A DNA stretch of 64,000 bases from the NCBI RefSeq assembly GCF_000194155.1, contig NZ_GL877878.1, forward strand, positions 2,730,783 through 2,794,782, read 5' to 3'. A program made the translations under genes and the position numbers. The notes beneath the pieces were generated by a model. It did not search any database and was not told the origin of the DNA. It was given only the letters and a program-made list of their open reading frames with translations. Origin of the DNA: Saccharopolyspora spinosa NRRL 18395. GTDB lineage: Bacteria > Actinomycetota > Actinomycetes > Mycobacteriales > Pseudonocardiaceae. Below, in pieces: positions 54,903-63,892 of the stretch (position 1 is the first letter of the stretch; each line of letters opens with the position of its first letter).

Positions 54903-55813
54903 TTGACAAGTCGGGCCCGACGACGACAACACCCCGGCCAAGACCGGGAAGACCCGGCGGGTACGCAAGCTCGGTGCCCGGATTTTCGAGGCTCGCCAGC
55001 TGCGGGGCCTGGTGCGGGACCCGGACCTGCAGGCCGTGGAAATGGAACGGCAGACCCGCCGCACCCTGATCGGGCTGTGGTTCTTCCTGTCGCTGGGCCT
55101 GGTGTTCACCACGGCCGGTGTCCAGAAGTTCCTGGCAGGCGATGCGACCCGCACGGATCCGCTGTGGTGGGCCGCGTGGACGGTCGAGCGGGCTGCTGAT
55201 CGTGATCCTCAACTTCGAGGCCGTGATCCTCTCCTACGGTCTCGACCCGGATCACGAATGGTGGTACCGGCTGAAGAAGGTCCTGCTGGCCTCCACGCTG
55301 GCCATGAACGTCATCCCGCAGATCACGCCACTGCTGCGGGGCCGCTGGCAGGAGTTCAACCTGGGCTCGGCGGCGGTACACGCGATCATCCCGGTCATCG
55401 TCTACGGCATCGCCGAAGTCATCCCGGTCATCCAGGCAAAACGGCGGGAGATCATGCTCCTGATCTACGAGACCGCCGACCAGGCCGACGACACCGCAGA
55501 ACCCGAACCCGGATCTGAACCGGCGCGGTCGGCCACCGAACCGGCCCCGGCTCCGACCTCGGCACCGGTTCCCGAACCAGCCCCGGCACCGGTTCCCGAG
55601 CCTGTACCGGGTCCGGTGATGCCTGCGATCCGGCGGGCTCCACGGCTCCCCGCTCCGATCCTCCAAAAGGTCAAGGACGCCCGCTCCCAAGCCCTGGCCA
55701 ACGGGCGGGAGTTCACCGCCGCCGACATCCAGCGGGTAGCCAAGCTCTCTGCGGACATCGCCGAACAGGTCGCGGCCGAGTTCACCACCCACAACGGCCA
55801 CGCCTTCAACTGA
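54903..55813 (+). pseudogene. SpdB-like spread protein (DUF2637-type), truncated and frameshifted
   Basis: Frame 1 reads KTGKTRRVRKLGARIFEARQ, DLQAVEMERQTRRTLIGLWF and a membrane helix up to about 55190. Frame 2 goes on VILNFEAVILSYGLDPDHEW, IPQITPLLRGRWQEFNLGSA and another helix, then a Pro-Glu-Ala repeat linker (55508-55620) and a basic C-terminal domain AIRRAPRLPAPILQKVKDAR. These are transfer-associated membrane proteins for intramycelial plasmid spread. Start missing and one frameshift. Confidence 0.7.
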
Positions 55814-55903
55814 AACCGTTGCGGGACAACTGAAAACAGATACAAGCACAACCATGCTCGGCGGGCAGCACCACGCCGGGGATGGCCCTCGAAAGGTCAC
55901 CAC

Positions 55904-57325
55904 ATGGTGTTGCCCACGCTCCCGGACGTCGACCGCATCAAGCAACGCATCCAAGCCCCCGATTACCGCGACTGGCGCAAGAAGGTCGAAGACGTCTACG
56001 GCTGCCTGCACCCGGTCCGCCTGTCCGGCAGCTGGCAGATCACCGACAAAACCACCGGCCAGGTGCTGACGGGCGCCCGGCCGAGACCAGCGGGCACATC
56101 CTGTCCCCCTGCGGCAACCGCCGCGAGTCGGTCTGCCCGGCCTGCTCGGACCGCTACGCCGCCGACGCCTTCCAGCTCATGCGCGCGGGCCTCTCCGGCG
56201 GCTCCAAGGGCGTCCCGGTCACCGTGTCCGACAAACCCCGCCTGTTCGTGACCCTCACCGCCCCGTCGTTCGGGCCGGTGCACAACCGCCGCACCACCGC
56301 CACCGGCAAGCACGCTCCCTGCCGCGGGCGCTACCACCACGAACACGACCCGCTGATCGGCCAAGAAGCGATCGACCCCGACGGCTACCGGCAAGCTCTG
56401 GAACCGCTTCACGACCAAGCTGCGGCGGCACCTCGCCCGCGCGGCCGGGATCACCGTCCGCGACTTCACCGACCACGCCCGGCTGTCCTACGCCAAGGTC
56501 GCCGAGTTCCAGCGGCGCGGCATCATCCACTTCCACGCCGTGATCCGCCTCGACGGCCCCGACGGCGCGATCGACGCCACCCCGGCCTGGGGCACGGCCG
56601 ACGCTGTGCGGGCCGCTCACGCCGACACCACGGTCACCTCACCGAAGTTCGACGGCCAGGCGCTGACGTTCGCGTGGGGTGAACAAGTCGACATCCGGCC
56701 GATCCGCCCCGCCGAGGCGCGCCGGTTCGAGGACGAGCACGGCACGATCAGCGATGACCGGATCTCCTCCTACGTGGCCAAGTACGCCACCAAGGGCACC
56801 GGCAAGTCCGAAGCCGCTGACCGGCCGATCCGCTCCCGCACGGTGATCGAGCTCCTGCGCACCACCGAGCACCACAAACAGATCATGCGCACCGCCTGGG
56901 ACCTCGGCGCACCTGTGGTCTGCCCCGACTGCCACCCCCACGGCGAGCACCAGGCCGGCGGCTGCGCCTGCGCCGCCATCGGCCACTGCGGCACCTGCGA
57001 CAACGGCGGCTGGATCCCCGGGCCGCTCGACGAACTCAACCTGCGGCGCTGGACGCACATGCTCGCCTTCCGTGGGCACTTCCTGTCCAAATCGCGGGCC
57101 TACTCCACCACGTTCAAGCAGCTCCGCGAAGACCGGCAGATCTGGCGCTTTGAACAGAACCTCGCCGAACTCGGCGTCGAAGCCGACACCGTCGCCGTGG
57201 TCAACCACTGGGACATGACCAGCGTCGGCCACCGCACCGACGAAGAACGCGAACTCGCCGCCGCCATCGCCGAACGCACCCGCCAAGCACGCAAACACCG
57301 CTACGCCACCGAAAGGAAAGACTGA
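55904..57325 (+). pseudogene. RepSA-type replication initiator, broken
   Basis: ATG 55904 begins the Rep with PTLPDVDRIKQRIQAPDYRD and HPVRLSGSWQITD. The frame shifts near 56085 into SPCGNRRESVCPACSDRYAA and APSFGPVHNRR. A deletion and a shift near 56390 lead to LWNRFTTKLRRHLARAAGIT and the HUH-type motif GIIHFHAVIRLDG. From there to ATERKD at 57325 the frame is clean, including the Cys-rich segment VCPDCHPHGEHQ. The initiator would start rolling-circle replication of the excised element. With at least two lesions it is dead. Confidence 0.82.
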
Positions 57326-57389
57326 CCACGCCGAACGCACCCGCCAAGCACGCAAACACCGCTACGCCACCGAAAGGAAAGACTGACCA
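57268..57389 (+). repeat. Perfect 61-bp tandem duplication
   Basis: The 61 bases at 57268-57328 recur unchanged at 57329-57389. The unit contains the last 19 codons of rep, its stop and the GAAAGGAAAG ribosome binding site of xis. The duplication therefore leaves both genes their normal ends and inserts one spare copy between them. Confidence 0.92.
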
Positions 57390-57571
57390 TGATCCGCAAC
57401 CTCTGGGGACCGAACGACGTTGCCAGCTACCTCGGCGTCCCCGTCGGCACCGTCTACCAGTGGCGAAGCCGTGGCGGCGGTCCGCCTGGTCGCCGGGTTG
57501 GCAGGCATGTCCGATACAAGCCCGACCAGGTTGAGCAGTGGTTCGAGTCCCAGCCTGAGGGGGTGATCTGA
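57389..57571 (+). CDS. xis: Excisionase (MerR-like helix-turn-helix)
   Basis: 60 residues from ATG 57389 with GAAAGGAAAG upstream. The whole protein is a winged helix: NLWGPNDVASYLGVPVGTVY, QWRSRGGGPPGRRVGRHVRY and a closing helix VEQWFESQ. This is the standard Xis of AICEs, which bends DNA at the att site for excision. Its stop overlaps the integrase ATG (TGATG). Intact. Confidence 0.88.
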   Translation: MIRNLWGPNDVASYLGVPVGTVYQWRSRGGGPPGRRVGRHVRYKPDQVEQWFESQPEGVI

Positions 57572-58702
57572 TGCCGCGCCCGCCGTTGCCTGTCGGCACC
57601 TACGGGAAGATCCGCTTCTACCGGACTACGACCGGTTGGCGTGCGATGACGAAGTATCGCGACTACGACGGCGTGACGCGGCCGGTTGAACGCATGGGAG
57701 CCACGCAGGCCAAGGCTTCAGCAGGCTGGTCTCACACCAGAGTCAAAGTTTGGCGAGGCTGCCGAGCTGTGGTTGAAGGAGTTCGAGGACGCCGTTACCG
57801 ACGGTACTCGTTCACCAACGAGCTTGGACACCTACCGGGGACGGCTCAACAGCATTGTGCTTCCGGCGATGGCCGCGCTGCGGTTACGCGAGGTGACGGT
57901 TTTCCGCGTGCAACAGGTCTGCCAGGCGGTCAAGAAGAATCAGAGTGTTGACTCGGCCCGGACGGTGCGCAACATCCTCTCTGGAATCTGCGGCCTGGCG
58001 GTCCGGTACAAGGCCATGCAGGTCAATCCGGTTCGCGACATGGCACCACTCGAGGGCCGACGCAAGGCGTCTCGCTCACTCGAAGCTGAGGAGATGAAGG
58101 ACCTGCTGCAGAAGCTCGACAGCAGCGAGGTAGCAATCCGTCATGATCTGCCGGACCTCGCCCGCTGGTATGCCGGGACAGGCTTCCGGACCGGGGAGGC
58201 TCTCGCTGTCCACTGGCATCACCTCGACCTTGACGCGGGCACCGTTGACTGGGCCGGAAACCTGATCCGCGCGAAGGGAACCGGCAACATGATCAACGAC
58301 GGGAAGACAGAGGTCTCCGAACGGGCTCTCGCGCTGCCGACTTGGCTGGTGACCATGCTTCGAGAGCGGCAGGTGAGGCTGGCCGAGAAGTTCGGCATCG
58401 AGCCGGGCGAGCTAACCGGGCCAGTGTTCCCGAACACTCAGGGCGGTCTTCGCGACAAGCACAACACGCTAGCTCGGTGGCGGGACTTCCGTTCGGATGC
58501 CGGGTACCCGTGGGTGACCTTCCGGACCTTCCGCCGGTCGGTGGCGACGGTGTTGGACGATGCCGGGTTGACTGCTCGGGACATCGCCGATCAGCTCGGC
58601 CACTCCAAGGTATCGACGACTCAGGACGTATACATGGGGCGTCGGGTCAAGAGCCGCAAGGCGGCCGAGGCTCTGAGCAGGGTTGAGTGGTTCGCCGAAT
58701 AA
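57571..58702 (+). pseudogene. int: AICE tyrosine integrase, frameshifted near its N-terminus
   Basis: The native start at ATG 57571 reads PRPPLPVGTYGKIRFYRTTT and DGVTRPVERMGATQAKA, then loses frame at about 57720. The next frame, open from 57686, supplies the core-binding and catalytic domains: PESKFGEAAELWLKEFED, GTGFRTGEALAVHW (first Arg), FRTFRRSVATVLDDAGLTAR and QLGHSKVSTTQDVYMGRR (Tyr). The box that is usually HxxR reads RTFR, so its His is replaced. About eight to ten residues are lost at the shift. A shortened protein from TTG 57686 could be made but would lack the arm-binding domain. Confidence 0.85.
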
Positions 58703-58767
58703 AGTGTGGGGAAAGTGTGGAGATGATCTCTCTGCGCTTTCCCCACAGGCGTTTCACCTGGGGTTTT

Positions 58768-58803
58768 GTGGGGCAGGTGGGACTTGAACCCACGACCTGA
58801 CGG
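58768..58803 (-). repeat. Right attachment site within tRNA-Met
   Basis: The 36-bp partner of 49645-49680. Almost all of it belongs to the tRNA-Met 3' part, so the tRNA stays complete after integration. Confidence 0.9.
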
Positions 58804-58843
58804 ATTATGAGTCCGCTGCTCTGACCTGCTGAGCTACTGCCCC
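58769..58843 (-). tRNA. tRNA-Met (anticodon CAU, elongator type)
   Basis: The minus strand gives acceptor GGGGCAG/CTGCCCC, a D arm with AGCTCAGCAGG, the anticodon stem GCGGA/TCCGT-like with loop CTCATAA and anticodon CAT, and a T arm with GGTTCAAGTCCC. The anticodon loop is that of elongator tRNA-Met. It serves as the AICE integration target. CCA is not fully encoded. Confidence 0.93.
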
Positions 58844-59001
58844 CGGCGGCTTTCGCAACACCGGCGATCGTAGCGAGGTCACGTGGGGCCGGAACTGGCG
58901 GGTGGACCGGGCCGACTGGCCTACGAGCCGGTTGATCTGACCGGGCGAATCCGCAGCGCACAGCGTTACGCCGAGTGGACTACCCGGGTACCGCCCGCAC
59001 G

Positions 59002-59041
59002 AAAAAACGGGGCCGGCGCACCCGTGCAGTGCGCCGGCCCC
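59002..59041 (-). terminator. Intrinsic terminator of the small membrane protein gene
   Basis: On the minus strand GGGGCCGGCGCA pairs perfectly with TGCGCCGGCCCC, followed by G and TTTTTT. It lies just after the stop at 59056. Confidence 0.9.
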
Positions 59042-59055
59042 GGACCGTCGTCGAC

Positions 59056-59262
59056 TCAGCTGATGAAGCTGAAGACGTTGAAGGCTCCGCTGAGCTGGCC
59101 GATGACCACGATGGTGGCCAGCAGCGCGCCGATCGCCGCCACCGTGATCACCGACAGCATGATCAAGTAGACGATCGCCTTGATCGGCTTCGGCAGCCTG
59201 GCCACCGAGCCGAAGTCGGGCAGCGAGATGTGCGATTCCTTGCCGATCCCTGGTGCGGACAT
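59056..59262 (-). CDS. Small membrane protein, unknown function
   Basis: 68 residues from ATG 59262 with GGGGGAAG five bases upstream. A polar N-terminus (KESHISLPDFGSVARLPKPI) is followed by one long hydrophobic helix (IVYLIMLSVITVAAIGALLA and onward). It has its own strong terminator, so it is a genuine monocistronic gene. No family recognised. Confidence 0.75.
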   Translation of the reverse strand: MSAPGIGKESHISLPDFGSVARLPKPIKAIVYLIMLSVITVAAIGALLATIVVIGQLSGAFNVFSFIS

Positions 59263-59859
59263 CCTGACTTCCCCCGTCCTCTGTCAGTCCCTTGGACGAA
59301 ACACCGCTGCTCAAGAGACGAAGCGCAACGGGTTTCCGTTGCGCGCAACGCATCACGAGTTCATTTCGGAGCAATCGAGCGGATCAAACAGCACAGCCAA
59401 GCCATTCCAGCCCGCAGGTCGCGTGGCTTGCACAAATCATCCGTGCCGACACCGTCGACCGCGAGCCGAGCAAGGATGTGATCGCGCAACGATCCGGGAT
59501 CGTTATCCAGCCCGACACCTGGTCACTCAGGCAGGTGACACGCACCGCCGCGACCACGGTGTCGCTACCGACAGCTCTCCACCGAAATACCCGCCACCGA
59601 TCTTACCCAACGGATGCGCTACCACCGCCACCGGGCGTCGAGACCCTGCACACCCACATTCGACCGTCACGGTGACCCGGGGCGAACAAGCCGTGACGCC
59701 CTGTCGCGTCTCGAACGATCGGCACATCGGACGCACATCGAGCGTGCTCCGGCAACCTGTCGAGGGGGTGAACTCGCACTTCAAGATCCATTGTGGACAC
59801 TTCTGTCGAGGCAGCTCGATCGCGACAACCCGCTCGACTTCTGCCGTGAGCGCAAGGAA
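59263..59859. other. Stretch without a recognisable gene
   Basis: Several open frames overlap here on both strands. None has a motif or a convincing start site. Confidence 0.4.
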
Positions 59860-60750
59860 GATCAAACCCGTCCGGGACGTCTAGGTGTTGGTGTTCTGCG
59901 GGCCGGGAGGGCGTCGGCGGTCCACAACCGGCTACGAGCCCGCGCCCGGCAACTCGCCGAGCTCGACCTGGCCCACGCGTTGATCGACTCCGGCCGGCTC
60001 TGGAGCACGAGCGCGGCTCCACCGGTCCGTGGACAAGCTCGCGGCAATCGCCCGATTCGAACCACCGAGCGCGATCTCGATAGACACGACCCACCAGGAC
60101 GTCAGCGCGACCGCGACGCAGATCCTCGCCTTCTGACCGAATCCGGGGGAATTCGAAATACCGACCGTCAACATTCGGGATTACCGCAATCGGCTTCCGC
60201 TCGTTGTTCCGAACAGTCCTGAGCGGTTGCTCGGCAGGTCCGGTTCATCAATTTCGCTCGTACGGCGCAGGAACGATCCAAATCGGCGAACCTTTCCGGA
60301 TCCGCTCCACCACGATCGCCATTTCGCCGAACCTGCTCCAGCCACTCCTGGCCGCTCGCGATGGCGCGAGCACTACGGCCGGGAACTCGCCCAATGGCGG
60401 CATCTCGCCCACCGCGACCACCCGCTGCCGCCATCCGCCCCCCTGCTACACCCAAGCCCACAGTTCGGACGACCAGCCCGCGGCAGGCCAAAACCGACGA
60501 GGCACCCGATCCCGCAGAGCTGCGCAGGGAATCCCTGCAGGGCCCGATCCCCGCGGCGCGCGCACTGGCCGTCGAGCAGAACGCCCTGGTCCGCGTCGTC
60601 CCCGACCCCTCCAGATACGTCACCCAACTCCGCCTCCTCGGCAGCACGTTGGTGACTAGCGAACTGATCCTGGTCGCGACGAACGCCGACCGAAGGCACC
60701 TGATCGAAGCGGGCTTCCACGCCCGTCTCCTCATCGCGGCCAACCCCTGA
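59860..60750 (+). pseudogene. Decayed hypothetical gene
   Basis: Pieces in changing frames look coding: VHNRLRARARQLAELDLAHA, then VDKLAAIARFEPPSAISIDT, GEFEIPTVNIRDYRNRLPLV, FRIRSTTIAISPNLLQPLLA, and the last block VEQNALVRVVPDPSRYVTQL with LRLLGSTLVTSELILVATNA to 60750. They read as one protein of about 280 residues with four or more frameshifts. I do not recognise the family. Confidence 0.4.
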
Positions 60751-60861
60751 AGCACGACCTCGCACGATCACCCCCTTGGCAGGGTGAGTTGAGTCACGTA
60801 ATCTCTCCGGCCAAGAATGTGAACTTGGTTCATTTTCTCAGGCTGCTGAGGAGAACATCCC

Positions 60862-61780
60862 ATGACCGTTGCGAGGCGACAGGTGCTGGCCGCAACAGCG
60901 GCGGTTCCACTGGCCGTCTCAGCTCTCAGAGGCGCCAGCGCCGCTGCCGACCCCACCCGGGCATACCTGGTCGGTCCCGGCATCGCCGACGTGACCGGCC
61001 CGGCCGCCGAGAACGGCATGATGGGCTACTCCATGCCGCAGCAGCAGACCGCGGGCATCCATCTCCGCACCCTCGCGCGGGCCTTCATCGTGGCCGGCGC
61101 GACAAGCGGATCGTGCTCGTGACCGCCGAACTCGGCGCCATCTTCCAGTCGGTGCACCAAGGGGTGCTGCGCCGGCTCGAGGAGTCCTACGGCGATCTCT
61201 GCGCCGAGCAGAACGTGCTGCTTCAAAGGTGACTGTGGACGCTCGGTTCACCCCCGGCGGCCCGCGGCACGCCAGATGCACCGCGGCGATCGGCGCCTCC
61301 ATGCCGGCGGGCAGCACCGAGGACGGCCCCGGCATCCCGATCCCCTAAGGCATCAAGAACCCGTTCCTGGACTGGCTGGGCGGAGCGGATGCGCCGATCC
61401 CGCACGAGTTGGCCGACGCCCAAGCACCCAAGCTGGTCGCGGTGCCATTCGGCGCGATGAAGCCGTACCCGTGGTGCCCGGAAGTGCTGCCGCTCCAGCT
61501 GATCCGGATCGGTCAGCTGTACCTGGAGGCCGGGGCGGAGGAGTACACCATCGACGCCGGGCTGCGGATCCGCCGCACCGTGGCCGCCGGGCCGGGCGTG
61601 CCGCTGGAGAACGTGCTGGTGCACGGCTACGCCAACGCCTACAGCCAGTACGTGACCACGCCGGAGGAGTACGACGCGCAACACTACGAGGGCGCTTTCA
61701 CCCTGTTCGGCAGGTACACACTGCCCGCCGCCTACCAGCACCAACGCCTGCTCCGCGGCGTTAAGGCCGACCTCGTCAAT
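60862..61780 (+). pseudogene. Neutral/alkaline ceramidase, decayed
   Basis: ATG 60862 (GAGGAG upstream) starts a Tat-type signal ARRQVLAATAAVPLAVSALR, then YLVGPGIADVTGPAAENGMM and GYSMPQQQTAGIHLRT. The frame shifts at about 61100 into KRIVLVTAELGAIFQSVHQG. A large deletion removes the zinc-binding region, and later frames give LPLQLIRIGQLYLEAGAEEY, NVLVHGYANAYSQYVTTPEE and HYEGAFTLFGRYTLPAAYQ. The secreted enzyme would have hydrolysed ceramide. Confidence 0.8.
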
Positions 61781-62110
61781 CCACACCCGGTCACCGCACA
61801 GCACGAACCGGAACGCCAGTTGGCTGACCGCGACCATCGCCCGCGTCTCGGCCTGCGGGTTCGGTGAGGTAGAGGTAGGCGAAAGACTGGCCGTAGACCA
61901 GCACGGAGACGATCTCGTACCACTGGTCGTTCAACCTGCCACTGCGCTCGATCCAGCCCTTGGCTCGCGCCCTGTCCTCGGCAGCCTCCGGGGTCGCCCG
62001 CGGATCGTCCGGCTAATCAAGCCCGCTGCCGCACCAGGTCACGAACGCCGGCACGTCGAACTTACGCTGCGCTTCCGTCGCCGAGACCAGGCCGGTTTCG
62101 TGACGGATCT
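61700..62110 (-). pseudogene. ESX secretion-associated EspG-like protein, remnant
   Basis: Minus-strand frames read ERSGRLNDQWYEIVSVLVYG, QSFAYLYLTEP and, after a one-base shift, RAMVAVSQLAFRFVLCGDRV with WIDEVG. This order of strands resembles EspG chaperones of type VII secretion. A stop interrupts the upstream part and both ends are lost. The intact ESX-type genes to its right support the reading, but the family call is tentative. Confidence 0.5.
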
Positions 62111-62510
62111 TCTCGTGCCGCACGATGGCGCCGAACTCCCAAAGACTGCACTCCACCTCAGACCCCTACGCGGTTCCGCGTTGGACCCTTCGGGCCGATT
62201 GGCCGCGCGGCAGCATATCGACACCGAGTACGCAACATGTCAGAAAATGCCACGGAAACGCGCCCTCACTCAAATGGTCTAGTCAATGCTCTTCAGCTGC
62301 CACGGTCACCGGAGCAGACGAGAGGCGTGGAATTGTGCGCCATCTCACAGAAGAATCGTGTCGAGCGGCCGCACTACTGGCCTAATTGGCGATTCGCTAG
62401 TTCGGTCAACCGGCCCACCGCACAGTCACCAGTCCCTGGAAGTTAACGATAGGCACGCTCCGACCTCAATGGATCCCTTATACAACACGGGGTGTCTGCC
62501 AAGTGGATGA
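62111..62510. other. Intergenic stretch, no gene recognised
   Basis: It has lower GC than average and a few short frames without motifs. It lies between the EspG-like remnant and the membrane protein stop. Confidence 0.4.
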
Positions 62511-63128
62511 TCACGGCAAACCGTACTTACGTAGCAGCCTTCGTGCTGGGCACAGGAGCCGCCATCCGGTGATTACATTGACGGCCGACAGCAGGAGTGG
62601 CGTCGCGAGCAGGATCAGGTAGCCGATGGTTGCCGGGGTGTAGCCGACCGGTTGGTCGCCGGACAACTGGCGGTAAATGGGGTCGCCGACTGTTCTGACC
62701 GATGCGCTCACGGTACCAGTGAAGAAAAACGTGGAGATGATCGTGGTGAGGATCGTGCCACCGAACAGCGTGACGAGCACTCGCCGGGCCCTGGTCGCGA
62801 AGGTCACGTTAAGGTGCCCGTTTTTCACGTAGACCGGCGCAAACGCCAACGTGACACCAGAAGAGAAATAGAAGAACGCCGAGAGACCACCCATCATCGT
62901 CACCAGACCGGTCGTCGCCCAGGTCGCCGTGGGCAGCCGGTAACCGATCACGACCACCAAAATGCCAATGACGACACTCAAAACGACCGACAACGATCCA
63001 ATGAGTACAGACCAGAACTGGATTTTCCGCCCGAGTTGCGACGGCAGCACCATAAACTCGTGGTAGGCGGGGCGTTGTGCCGGAGCGCGGTAGTGGTGCG
63101 GGGGTACGCCTGGCCCACCGGGGTTCAT
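62511..63128 (-). CDS. Four-helix membrane protein of an ESX-associated operon
   Basis: The ATG at 63128 overlaps the upstream stop (ATGA), giving 205 residues. A Pro-rich cytoplasmic start (NPGGPGVPPHHYRAPAQRPA) precedes four hydrophobic segments: FWSVLIGSLSVVLSVVIGIL, TTGLVTMMGGLSAFFYFSSG, VLVTLFGGTILTTIISTFFF and IGYLILLATPLLLSAVNVIT. No family recognised. Translational coupling to the WXG-like gene suggests a linked function. Confidence 0.75.
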   Translation of the reverse strand: MNPGGPGVPPHHYRAPAQRPAYHEFMVLPSQLGRKIQFWSVLIGSLSVVLSVVIGILVVVIGYRLPTATWATTGLVTMMGGLSAFFYFSSGVTLAFAPVYVKNGHLNVTFATRARRVLVTLFGGTILTTIISTFFFTGTVSASVRTVGDPIYRQLSGDQPVGYTPATIGYLILLATPLLLSAVNVITGWRLLCPARRLLRKYGLP

Positions 63129-63892
63129 CGGTTGACTCGCCAATCTGATCCGTCACCGTCGCTGACGCTACCGTCGGAAAGGTCACGGTCCGAGCGAGAC
63201 CACGTGCTGCCGACGTCGCGGATCTTCTGCGTGAGGGCGGTCTGCTCGGTCTCGATCACATCCAGATAGGAATTCACCGCCGTGATCGCAGCGGTGATCA
63301 AGCCGATCGCGACGCTTACACCCGTCGCGATCGCGCCGATCGCGGCACCTGCGCCCACGATGGTGCATGCCGCAGCGACGGCGCCGACGACACCGACGAT
63401 AAAGACGGCTATGGCTACATAGAGCGCCAATTTGAAGGCGTCGAGCGCGTTCGCCAAGCTGTTCAGCGAGTTGCGGATCTGCAGGGCGAGATCTTTTAGA
63501 CCCGTGAGCCCGTCGGCTTGTGCCGGAACGATCGCTTTGTAAGCTTCGGCCGCACGGCCCGTCCATTCGACGTTTGCATCGAGGTTGTGCAGAGCGACAT
63601 CACCCGCAACGTCTCCGATCGGGTTGGCGACTCCGCTTGCCCACATCTCGGCTTTGAGCCTGAGTCCGGCGGAGTTGCCGGGCTGGTTCCACGCCTGCTG
63701 GATCTTGGCCCAGAATTCTTGGATCTTCTGTTTCACGACCTCCATGCCCCGTTGAATCGGCTCAATCAGGTGCGCAAAGGCTTCAGGGACCCAGGTGAGA
63801 ACCTCATTGACCTTGTCGAAGAACTCCTTGATCCTCTGGTTCAGCTCCTGCAGCTTGTCGTCGACCTGGCCGACGAGCGGATCAGCCACCAT
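63125..63892 (-). CDS. WXG100-superfamily-like type VII secretion substrate or scaffold
   Basis: 255 residues from an ATG at about 63892. The N-terminal 100 residues are helical (VGQVDDKLQELNQRIKEFFD, VVKQKIQEFWAKIQQAWNQP). A central WTGRAAEAYKAIVPAQADGL segment resembles the WxG turn of ESX substrates with its W-x-G. A very hydrophobic Gly/Ala-rich part (LYVAIAVFIVGVVGAVAAAC and onward) and a polar C-terminus follow. The genes on either side overlap it by four and about eleven bases. Longer than classic ESAT-6 proteins, like the fused WXG/membrane proteins of Pseudonocardiaceae. Confidence 0.7.
   Translation of the reverse strand: MVADPLVGQVDDKLQELNQRIKEFFDKVNEVLTWVPEAFAHLIEPIQRGMEVVKQKIQEFWAKIQQAWNQPGNSAGLRLKAEMWASGVANPIGDVAGDVALHNLDANVEWTGRAAEAYKAIVPAQADGLTGLKDLALQIRNSLNSLANALDAFKLALYVAIAVFIVGVVGAVAAACTIVGAGAAIGAIATGVSVAIGLITAAITAVNSYLDVIETEQTALTQKIRDVGSTWSRSDRDLSDGSVSDGDGSDWRVNR

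Larger units (their letters stand above)
49645..58803 (+). mobile_element. Degraded AICE (pSAM2-like integrative element) at tRNA-Met
   Basis: A 36-bp direct repeat (49645-49680 and 58768-58803) marks the ends; the right copy is the 3' part of an intact tRNA-Met. Inside, from left to right: a repeat-rich control region, a XamI-type restriction-modification operon, ydcF, a truncated GntR regulator, broken spd and rep genes, xis and a frameshifted integrase. The order pra/korSA, spd, rep, xis, int, tRNA is that of AICEs. The FtsK-like transfer gene is missing. Replication, transfer and integration genes are all damaged, so the element is fixed. Confidence 0.85.

Noticed and set aside
55508..55620. 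Pro-Glu-Ala tandem repeat that could pass for a repeat protein or CRISPR-like pattern
   Set aside because: It is a degenerate in-frame linker of the SpdB-like protein. No spacers and no regular nucleotide repeat.
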